A model generated the notes under the pieces. That model was not told the DNA's origin, searched no databases, and saw nothing but the letters and a program-made list of their open reading frames with translations. This document shows, in pieces, positions 1 through 5,025 of a DNA stretch of 5,025 nt. The stretch comes from Bacteroidota bacterium (GTDB lineage Bacteria; Bacteroidota; Bacteroidia; Chitinophagales; Chitinophagaceae). The position numbers and the translations under genes were made by a program. Position 1 is the first letter of the stretch; each line of letters opens with the position of its first letter. The DNA lies in assembly GCA_021824855.1 (NCBI GenBank), contig JAKAJX010000308.1, positions 1 through 5,025 of the forward strand, read 5' to 3'.

Positions 1-404
1 GCTGCAGATTTTGTATGGCAGCTTGCCCATATTCTGTTCGCTTATTTAATTGGTTTGAACCGGAGAAACCCAATATTGTAGAAACAACTCCTGCAGCTGA
101 ACATGTATTTCAAAGTAAAAAGGGTTGTGTAGAAAAATGCGATTTCTGTCCGCACATGGCAAGAGAAGGAAAATTACCTGCCTGTGTAACAGGATGTCCA
201 ATGAATGCAATTTGGTTTGGAGATGCCAATGAAGATGCAGTTACTTGTTACGATGGAACAACTACCAAACTATCGCAATTATTACAAGATGGTGCAGCCT
301 ATCGGTTTATGGAAGAATTAGGTACAGAGCCAAGTGTGTACTATTTGCCGCCAACTAACCGCAGCTACGATGCAAAAGAAATTAAAATAGAAAATGCCGA
401 ATAA
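1..404 (+). CDS. 4Fe-4S ferredoxin-type electron-transfer subunit (DmsB/PsrB/ActB-like), 5'-truncated
   Basis: This is the C-terminal 133 residues of an iron-sulfur subunit that passes electrons between a catalytic or heme subunit and an NrfD-type membrane partner. The frame is open from base 3. The ATG at 15 is not the start, because the codons before it read C-R-F-C and complete a cluster motif C-x2-C-x3-C-P. Bases 1-2 (GC) also fit the Gly codon of the usual C-I-G-C-R-Y-C pattern. Counting the Cys at bases 3-5 as residue 1, a second cluster set follows: C46, C49, C61 and C65-P, with an additional C42. The tail contains the family features A-I-W-F-G-D and E-L-G-T-E-P followed by Y-Y-L-P. 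The NrfD-type gene starts 20 nt downstream, the usual pairing. What is missing upstream decides whether this is a separate small subunit, as in PsrB, or the end of a large fused ActB-type protein. No twin-arginine signal can be assessed. Confidence 0.93.
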   Translation, partial: CRFCMAACPYSVRLFNWFEPEKPNIVETTPAAEHVFQSKKGCVEKCDFCPHMAREGKLPACVTGCPMNAIWFGDANEDAVTCYDGTTTKLSQLLQDGAAYRFMEELGTEPSVYYLPPTNRSYDAKEIKIENAE

Positions 405-424
405 AAAAACTAAAGAAATTCATT

Positions 425-1804
425 ATGGAAAAGATAGATCAAGAAATAAAAAATAAAATTCAGGATGAATTATTAGCTACTGTTGGCAAACGCTATCGCA
501 AAGAATCATTTTGGGTACCATTTCTTTCAATTATTTGCATTGGCGGTACAGTTGCATGGATTTTTCAACTTAGAAAAGGATTAGGAGTTACAGCCATGAG
601 AGATTATGTTTCTTGGGGTTTGTACATTTCATTATTATTCTTTTTTGTTGGAATTAGTTTAATTGGTGCATTAGTATCATGTGTGTTACGTTTGTCCGGT
701 GCAAAATGGCGTTTTCCACTTATCCGTATTGCAGAAGCCGTAACACTTTCGGCAATATTTTTTGCAGGGTTTATGCCCGTTTTAGATATGGGTCGCCCTG
801 AACGTTTATACTACTTAATTACACATGGCCGAATTCAATCACCCATATTATGGGATGTAATGGCAATTGCCACCTACTTTGTTGGTAGCGTAATTTATTT
901 CTACTTACCGTTGATTCCCGATTTGGCAACTATGCGTGATAAACTTACCGATGCTCCCAAATGGAGAAGAACTCTATGGAAATGGTTAGCCATGAATTGG
1001 ACGGATTCTCTTATACAAAGAAAACTTTTAAAAAAGGGAATGTTTATTTTGTGTATAGTTATTTTACCCGTTGCCATATCGGTTCATACAATAAGTGCAT
1101 GGTTAATTGCTTTTACTCTACGTCCGGGATGGAACTCAACTATCATGGGGCCTTACTTTGTTTTTGGTGCTCTTATGGCAGGTGCTGCTATTATGATATT
1201 AATAATAGCCCAACTACGCATTGGATACAGATTAGAAAAATATCTTACTGCGGTACATTTTAATCATTTAGGTAAAATATTATTGGCATTAACTGCTTTT
1301 TATTTATACTTAAATATTAATAAATATGGTGTACCTGCTTATAAAATGGCGAAGGATGAAAAGCCGGTATTAGAGGACTTGTTTTTTGGAAATAATTCAA
1401 TTCTTTTCTGGTTTACACAAATTGTAGGAATAGTTATTCCAATTATTATACTTTCTATTAAAAAACTAAGAAATACTATACGTTGGGTGGTAACATCTTC
1501 CATATTGGTATTACTGGGTGCATTAATTAATAGGTATTTAATAGTTGTGCCCAGCATGTTGCATCCATTTGTACCAATAAGGCATGCACAGCCCGGTTTC
1601 GGCACTTATTATCCTACACTTACAGAATGGACAATCACTGCATCGTCATTAGCAGGCTTTTTATTACTTACTATTCTTCTATTTAAACCATTTCCGGTAA
1701 TTACCATGTGGGAAGTAACAGAAGAATTAGAAAAACAAGGTGAAAAACCAATAGGAGTTGAAAATATTTTAACCACTCAAAATTCAGCTTATCATGCGAG
1801 TTAA
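425..1804 (+). CDS. NrfD/PsrC-family quinone-interacting integral membrane subunit (ActC-like)
   Basis: This 459-residue polytopic inner-membrane protein belongs to the NrfD/PsrC superfamily, whose members exchange electrons between quinone and an attached Fe-S subunit. About ten hydrophobic spans are visible, near residues 30-48, 64-89, 101-121, 143-161, 206-230, 241-264, 282-299, 325-345, 352-377 and 403-421. The length and span count fit the long PsrC/ActC branch rather than the shorter eight-span NrfD proteins. Recognisable blocks are D-M-G-R-P-E-R (121-127), S-P-I-L-W-D-V (139-145), L-I-P-D-L-A-T-M-R-D (163-172), S-V-H-T-I-S (219-224), R-P-G-W-N-S-T-I (233-240) with G-P-Y-F-V-F-G-A after it, N-R-Y-L-I-V-V-P (369-376) and Y-Y-P-T-L-T-E-W (395-402). 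The first and last stretches are charged and probably cytoplasmic. The start at 425 has an A-rich leader and follows the Fe-S gene by 20 nt. The 3' end overlaps the next gene by 11 nt. The substrate of the complex cannot be told from this subunit. Confidence 0.93.
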   Translation: MEKIDQEIKNKIQDELLATVGKRYRKESFWVPFLSIICIGGTVAWIFQLRKGLGVTAMRDYVSWGLYISLLFFFVGISLIGALVSCVLRLSGAKWRFPLIRIAEAVTLSAIFFAGFMPVLDMGRPERLYYLITHGRIQSPILWDVMAIATYFVGSVIYFYLPLIPDLATMRDKLTDAPKWRRTLWKWLAMNWTDSLIQRKLLKKGMFILCIVILPVAISVHTISAWLIAFTLRPGWNSTIMGPYFVFGALMAGAAIMILIIAQLRIGYRLEKYLTAVHFNHLGKILLALTAFYLYLNINKYGVPAYKMAKDEKPVLEDLFFGNNSILFWFTQIVGIVIPIIILSIKKLRNTIRWVVTSSILVLLGALINRYLIVVPSMLHPFVPIRHAQPGFGTYYPTLTEWTITASSLAGFLLLTILLFKPFPVITMWEVTEELEKQGEKPIGVENILTTQNSAYHAS

Positions 1805-2351
1805 TCAAAAACATACCATCATTCTATTTCTTTTCTTTTTGGCAAATACTACGCTGTTTGCTCAAGACGAAAAAATAAGCGGAAATATTGTTTTGCAAAT
1901 GGGAGCAAATGACAGTATGCACGTTGTAACAGCTACGCTTACCAATATTGCAACAAAACAACCGGTTAAAGCAGTTCAACTTACATTTTATGTTCAACGA
2001 ACATTTGGATTAATGAAAGTAGCAGATGGAACTACGGATAGTACAGGTATTACATCGGCAGAATTTCCTTTAACAATACCACCGGGAGACCCATCAGGTA
2101 AAATAACCGTTGTTGCAAAAGTAGAAAATAGTGATGTAGTGAATGATACATCATTTAGTACACTCGCAACATCAAAAATTCCTTACCAACAGTCAAAAAA
2201 ATTAGCGGCTTCAATAGCCGGCAGCAATGCTCCTTTATGGTTAATCATTGCATTTACTTTAACTGTAGGTACAGTATGGTTATTTTTTGCATACGTATTG
2301 TATTTAGTTTATCTCATTAAAAAAAGTGCAGTAAAATCTATTCACAACTAA
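1794..2351 (+). CDS. Exported single-span membrane protein of unknown function
   Basis: I do not recognise a family for this 185-residue protein. It begins with a signal peptide (Arg2, Lys6, hydrophobic core about 8-22) with likely cleavage after L-F-A before Q24. A predicted periplasmic domain of about 120 residues follows, rich in Thr, Val and Ser. It has a beta-sandwich look, including a D-G-T-T-D-S-T-G-I-T stretch (78-87) like the turns of Ig-like or transthyretin-like domains. One strong transmembrane span lies at about 147-175, then a short basic tail with K-K-S-A-V-K-S, giving a periplasmic domain anchored to the inner membrane. There are no Cys residues and no heme motif. The start overlaps the end of the NrfD-type gene by 11 nt, which suggests translational coupling and a structural or assembly role in the same complex. 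Its position matches ActD in alternative complex III, but the sequence does not resemble ActD as I know it. The coding call is firm and the role is inference. Confidence 0.85.
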   Translation: MRVNQKHTIILFLFFLANTTLFAQDEKISGNIVLQMGANDSMHVVTATLTNIATKQPVKAVQLTFYVQRTFGLMKVADGTTDSTGITSAEFPLTIPPGDPSGKITVVAKVENSDVVNDTSFSTLATSKIPYQQSKKLAASIAGSNAPLWLIIAFTLTVGTVWLFFAYVLYLVYLIKKSAVKSIHN

Positions 2352-2363
2352 AAAATAAAAAAA

Positions 2364-2771
2364 ATGGAACATTTAAAAATCAACAAAAAAGCATTTACAA
2401 TGGTGCTTGCCGTATTCTCGATTCTTACCCTTTCTTCGTTTTTAATTCAGCAACCATGGAAGGCTCCTGCCACTGCCGATAGTAAAAAAAGTGCAGTAGC
2501 ATCTGATGCTTCTACCATTGCAGCAGGTAAAGAATTATATATTAAACATTGCCAATCTTGTCATGGTAAAAAAGGAAAAGGCGATGGTCCTTCTTCAAAA
2601 GATTTAGATATACCTGCAGGAGATTTTACAAAAGCATCCACTCAAAGCCAAAGTGATGGTGCACTTAATTGGAAAATAACCGAAGGAAGAAAACCAATGC
2701 CATCTTTTAAAAAGAAATTAAATGAAACTCAAGTATGGCAAGTAATTGCATTTATGAGAACGCTTAAATAA
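2364..2771 (+). CDS. Monoheme c-type cytochrome (class I), periplasmic or membrane-anchored
   Basis: This 135-residue cytochrome c probably carries electrons in the periplasm for the upstream membrane complex. A basic N-terminus (Lys5, Lys8, Lys9) and a hydrophobic segment at about 11-28 form a signal peptide or an uncleaved anchor; no clear A-x-A site follows. A polar linker (about 33-50) leads to a compact heme domain starting A-A-G-K-E-L-Y. The heme motif C-Q-S-C-H gives C63, C66 and the proximal ligand H67, followed by G-K-K-G-K-G-D-G-P, typical of small class I cytochromes. The distal ligand is most likely M112 in K-P-M-P-S-F. The C-terminal helix reads V-W-Q-V-I-A-F-M-R-T-L. The heme domain is about 85 residues, normal for this class. 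The gene starts 12 nt after the previous stop behind a very A-rich leader, and 8 nt separate it from the porin-like gene. In position it corresponds to ActE of alternative complex III. Confidence 0.93.
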   Translation: MEHLKINKKAFTMVLAVFSILTLSSFLIQQPWKAPATADSKKSAVASDASTIAAGKELYIKHCQSCHGKKGKGDGPSSKDLDIPAGDFTKASTQSQSDGALNWKITEGRKPMPSFKKKLNETQVWQVIAFMRTLK

Positions 2772-2779
2772 AAATATTT

Positions 2780-3943
2780 ATGAAAAAGAAATTGATACTT
2801 TTTTCTGCAATAACACTATTGCTTCAACTATCGCTTTTTGCGCAACAATATAACGAACAATTTATAGATAGCTTAGTGCAAAGTGTTTCTCAAGCACAAG
2901 TAGCCAAAGGCACTAAATTCCTTTTAACAGGATATGTAACATCAACTGCAGAATTTACAAAAACAAAATCTTCACTTTCCGCTGTTGGATTGACGCCAAT
3001 CTTATTATGGAAACCAAATGACAGAATACTGGTAGAAACAGAGTTTGAGACAGGATTTACAGGCAATGCAACCAACATGGAATTAGGTTATGCCGATGTT
3101 TCATTTTATGTGAATAAGTATTTAAGCATCCGAGCAGGTAAGTTCTTATCACCATTTGGAATTTTCCAAGATAGGTTACATCCTTCGTGGATTAATAAAC
3201 TCCCCACATTTCCATTAGGTACAGGAGAAGATCAATATGGTATAGGACCAATTTCGGAAGTGGGAATTAATTTTAAAGGAGGCGCTCAACTTGGTGAATC
3301 TAAAATTAATTATAGCTTTTATGCAAGTAATAATGCCCAACTAATTACCGATCCAACTAATCCAATTGCTGAGGGCACATTAAGCTATGGTAATATGGAT
3401 GTACAGAGTAAAAAATTAACTGTTGGTGGACGTGTAGGATTTTTACCTTTTTCTAACTCAACATTAGAATTAGGTGTTTCGTACAGAAATGGTTATGTTG
3501 GCGATACAAGTGCTGCTTATCAAAACGTTAATGCAAAACTATATGCCTTCGATTTGTCGTACGATAATCAGTTAGATTTTTTAAAGGGAGATGTTGATAT
3601 AAAAGCTCAATATAATAAATCCGATGTTAGCAATGCTTGGTATATTGATCCCAGCAATCCTACAAGCGGTAATTTATATACCTATAACAATTCACGCAGC
3701 TCCTATTTTTTACAAGCTGCATATACCCCTTCTATGTTTCCTGGCAAATTCCTTAAAAAAACCCAATTGATTTTTCGATATGCAGGCTTTACGCCACCTA
3801 CCAATGCTATTGGTTTAACCGATATGAAACAATATACGTATGGTATAGATTATTGGTTTAACTGGCGCACTGCATTAAAGTTTGCTTATCAAAGCCAGAA
3901 AGATAATAATGTATTTTTTGTTCAACTTGCCGTAGGCTTTTAA
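2780..3943 (+). CDS. Outer-membrane beta-barrel porin-like protein
   Basis: This 387-residue protein is predicted to sit in the outer membrane as a beta-barrel. A clear signal peptide (K-K-K at 2-4, hydrophobic core 5-20) should be cleaved after L-F-A, leaving Q22-Q23 at the N-terminus. A short periplasmic helix-like stretch (about 25-42) comes before the barrel, which begins near K-F-L-L-T-G-Y (46-52). The remainder alternates polar and aromatic/hydrophobic residues in strand-length blocks and ends in F-F-V-Q-L-A-V-G-F, the terminal Phe typical of barrel proteins. The block R-A-G-K-F-L-S-P-F-G-I-F-Q-D-R-L (118-133) followed by H-P-S-W-I-N-K resembles phosphate-selective-porin-like (OprP/OprO type) and related Bacteroidota porins. 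There is no heme motif. It lies 8 nt after one cytochrome gene and 10 nt before another, so it is likely co-expressed with the redox proteins. It may admit a soluble substrate or hold an outer-membrane cytochrome; the specificity cannot be seen. Confidence 0.88.
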   Translation: MKKKLILFSAITLLLQLSLFAQQYNEQFIDSLVQSVSQAQVAKGTKFLLTGYVTSTAEFTKTKSSLSAVGLTPILLWKPNDRILVETEFETGFTGNATNMELGYADVSFYVNKYLSIRAGKFLSPFGIFQDRLHPSWINKLPTFPLGTGEDQYGIGPISEVGINFKGGAQLGESKINYSFYASNNAQLITDPTNPIAEGTLSYGNMDVQSKKLTVGGRVGFLPFSNSTLELGVSYRNGYVGDTSAAYQNVNAKLYAFDLSYDNQLDFLKGDVDIKAQYNKSDVSNAWYIDPSNPTSGNLYTYNNSRSSYFLQAAYTPSMFPGKFLKKTQLIFRYAGFTPPTNAIGLTDMKQYTYGIDYWFNWRTALKFAYQSQKDNNVFFVQLAVGF

Positions 3944-3953
3944 AACTATTTAT

Positions 3954-4217
3954 ATGAAACGAAATAAAATTATAGTTACATTATCTATATTAATCACTAT
4001 TGGAGTGGTTGTAACCAGTTGTGTTTCTGCAAAAATTAATGATAAAACCGGATCACAACTATGGACTGAAAATTGCCGCAGATGTCATAATTCTCCACCC
4101 AGCTCTGCCTTTACTAATGTTCAATGGGAAGTGATAAATACACACATGAGAGAACGAGGATTACTTACAGATGTAGAGTATAAAAAAATTCTCGACTTCA
4201 TGCAACAAGGAGACTAA
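3954..4217 (+). CDS. Small monoheme cytochrome c lipoprotein
   Basis: This 87-residue protein combines a lipoprotein signal with a single heme site. The N-terminus M-K-R-N-K is followed by a hydrophobic core (6-20) and a lipobox-like V-T-S-C, making C23 the probable lipid-modified residue. The mature part is only about 65 residues. The motif C-R-R-C-H supplies C41, C44 and proximal H45. It is followed by N-S-P-P-S-S and, after W58, by N-T-H-M-R-E-R-G-L-L-T; the distal ligand should be M65 or H64. A helix E-Y-K-K-I-L-D-F-M-Q closes the protein. The H-M-R-x-R-x-x-L-T pattern with a final F-(L/M)-Q helix is one I associate with short bacterial cytochrome c domains that bind one heme. The gene starts 10 nt after the porin-like gene and ends the tight cluster. 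Lipid anchoring plus the porin neighbour suggest an outer-membrane location, though inner-membrane retention is possible. Coding and heme binding are well supported; the partner is not known. Confidence 0.88.
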   Translation: MKRNKIIVTLSILITIGVVVTSCVSAKINDKTGSQLWTENCRRCHNSPPSSAFTNVQWEVINTHMRERGLLTDVEYKKILDFMQQGD

Positions 4218-4220
4218 TCA

Positions 4221-4240
4221 ACTTATATAATTCGATAAGT
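4221..4240 (+). terminator. Weak hairpin after the cytochrome lipoprotein gene
   Basis: A perfect 6-bp inverted repeat, ACTTAT (4221-4226) and ATAAGT (4235-4240), encloses an 8-nt loop and begins 3 nt after the TAA at 4217. It is AT-rich and not followed by a T-tract, so it is at best a weak or factor-assisted end point. A second, bulged stem (ATTT..ATG at about 4279-4287 with CATAAAT at 4292-4298), followed by a short T run, is equally weak. Neither proves that transcription stops before the gene at 4336. Confidence 0.2.
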
Positions 4241-4293
4241 ACAAAGGAATATTATATCGCTATTTTAAAAGAAAAGTATTTACATGGGCAACA

Positions 4294-4301
4294 TAAATTT
4301 T
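4294..4301 (+). promoter_or_regulatory. Possible Bacteroidota-type -7 element upstream of the gene at 4336
   Basis: TAAATTTT at 4294-4301 matches seven of eight positions of the Bacteroidota -7 consensus TAnnTTTG and lies about 34 nt before the ATG at 4336, a plausible leader length. There is no TTG at the expected -33 distance, and in AT-rich DNA such a match is easily found by chance. The 118-nt gap, against 8-20 nt inside the cluster, is the better reason to expect a separate promoter here. Confidence 0.2.
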
Positions 4302-4335
4302 TCGCAAAGTATCTTATAAAGAGAAACAGAATTTT

Positions 4336-5025
4336 ATGAAACATACTACGCTTTATTTTTATTTATTACTGTTATTGTGTTTGCCAATATGGTCGGTTGC
4401 TCAACAACTAAATTCAAAAACAGATTCATTGATAAATAAAAATTCAAAAGAAACATCTTATGGCTCTGTAAGTACTTATTATAATAGTGATATAGTATTC
4501 TTAGGTAGAAAAAGTTCCATACAAGCCCCTTACTTTTCAACAATGGTTGGCTATTATCACAAATCGGGTGTATATGCCAACTTTGGGGTATCTTATTTAG
4601 CCTCATCGGCACAAAAAAGAATTGATTTATCTGCTTTTACTGTAGGATACAATCATTCAGAAAATTCTTTTAGTGCCGGTGTTAGTGCTACAAAATATTT
4701 TTTCAATAAAAATAGTTACACCATTGAATCGGCATTATCAACAACCATCAATGGTTATATTGATTATGATTTTGACATACTTGATGCACGAATTGATGCC
4801 AATGGATATTTTGGTACAACCACAGATTTTATTTCTTCCATTTCATTAAATAAACCCTTCTATATTAACGATTTTACAATTTTACCATCTGTTACTATGA
4901 ATATTGGTACGCAGAACTACTTTGGTAATTATAGTAACAATTATAAGTTTATGGGAGGCACTTCGGGCGGCATGGGAGGCGGTGGTATGGGAGGCGGCAA
5001 CCCAACTTCATCAATGATGGGTGGC
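4336..5025 (+). CDS. Exported, probably beta-barrel protein with Gly/Met-rich stretch, 3'-truncated
   Basis: An open frame of 230 codons runs from the ATG at 4336 to the last base without a stop, so the C-terminus is missing. The signal peptide has Lys2, a Leu-rich core (about 6-18) and W-S-V-A before Q23-Q24, the same A-Q cleavage style as its neighbours. After a polar, Ser/Asn/Lys-rich stretch (about 25-40), alternating aromatic and small or polar residues appear in strand-length blocks, such as F-S-T-M-V-G-Y-Y, G-V-Y-A-N-F-G-V-S-Y and F-S-A-G-V-S-A-T. This suggests an outer-membrane barrel. From M206 the sequence becomes almost only Gly and Met with a few Ser, Thr, Pro and Asn, and it is still so at the edge. 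There is no Cys after C15 in the signal core and no heme motif. The leader is A/T-rich with no Shine-Dalgarno. I recognise no family. It may belong to the cluster or be independent, given the 118-nt gap before it. Confidence 0.8.
   Translation, partial: MKHTTLYFYLLLLLCLPIWSVAQQLNSKTDSLINKNSKETSYGSVSTYYNSDIVFLGRKSSIQAPYFSTMVGYYHKSGVYANFGVSYLASSAQKRIDLSAFTVGYNHSENSFSAGVSATKYFFNKNSYTIESALSTTINGYIDYDFDILDARIDANGYFGTTTDFISSISLNKPFYINDFTILPSVTMNIGTQNYFGNYSNNYKFMGGTSGGMGGGGMGGGNPTSSMMGG
4951..5025 (+). repeat. Gly/Met-coding short repeats
   Basis: The nonamer ATGGGAGGC (Met-Gly-Gly) occurs three times in frame, at 4951-4959, 4972-4980 and 4987-4995, and a variant ATGGGTGGC closes the window at 5017-5025. 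The stretch is visibly richer in G than the rest of the window. It encodes residues 206-230 of the gene starting at 4336. Copy number may vary by slippage, and the array may continue beyond the window. Confidence 0.75.

Noticed and set aside
15..17. ATG as the start of the Fe-S subunit
   Set aside because: Upstream codons in the same frame encode two of the cluster cysteines (C-R-F-C), so the gene is cut by the window edge and this Met is internal.
961..1263. 100-codon + strand frame inside the NrfD-type gene
   Set aside because: It lies wholly within a well-supported membrane protein gene in another frame and its translation shows no domain or export signal.
1339..1605. 88-codon - strand frame
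   Set aside because: Antisense to the NrfD-type gene, with no recognisable features; an open frame by chance.
2890..3078. 62-codon - strand frame
   Set aside because: Antisense to the porin-like gene; the + strand frame has the signal peptide, barrel pattern and terminal Phe.
3954..4217. Reading the small cytochrome as a degraded pseudogene
   Set aside because: It has an intact start, lipobox, heme motif, C-terminal helix and a TAA stop, with no frameshift, so it looks complete though small.
4218..4335. Small RNA, tRNA or riboswitch in the intergenic gap
   Set aside because: Only weak AT-rich hairpins are present; no cloverleaf or conserved aptamer-like element could be made out in 118 nt.
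4346..4612. 88-codon - strand frame
   Set aside because: Antisense to the open + frame starting at 4336, which has a signal peptide, strand-like pattern and continues to the window end.

Overview
The window is AT-rich (roughly one third G+C by eye). Its genes all lie on the + strand, every complete gene ends in TAA, and A/T-rich leaders replace clear Shine-Dalgarno sequences. Exported proteins have the short signal peptides ending in A-Q that are common in Bacteroidota. Together with an NrfD-type quinol module, outer-membrane barrel proteins and small c-type cytochromes, this points to a Gram-negative member of the Bacteroidota. No RNA gene, CRISPR array or mobile element was seen.

Positions 1-4217 hold one tight gene cluster, with gaps of 8-20 nt or an overlap between genes, so it is probably a single operon. 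It enters the window already in progress. In order it encodes the C-terminal part of a 4Fe-4S ferredoxin-type electron-transfer subunit (1-404), a multi-spanning NrfD/PsrC/ActC-type membrane subunit (425-1804), an unrecognised exported single-span membrane protein (1794-2351), a monoheme cytochrome c (2364-2771), an outer-membrane beta-barrel porin-like protein (2780-3943) and a very small monoheme cytochrome c lipoprotein (3954-4217). The expected catalytic or heme subunit and the operon promoter would lie upstream, outside the window.

After a 118-nt gap (4218-4335) a further gene starts at 4336 and runs open to the end of the window. It encodes an exported, probably beta-barrel protein that enters a Gly/Met-rich low-complexity stretch just before the window ends.

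The likely logic is electron exchange between membrane quinone and the periplasm: quinone, NrfD-type subunit and Fe-S subunit, then periplasmic and lipid-anchored cytochromes. A barrel protein may give passage across the outer membrane. The order Fe-S, NrfD-type, about 180-residue membrane protein, monoheme cytochrome c resembles the actB-actC-actD-actE order of alternative complex III. However, the third protein does not look like ActD, and a porin and a lipoprotein cytochrome stand where ActF would be expected. The donor or acceptor cannot be read from this window.
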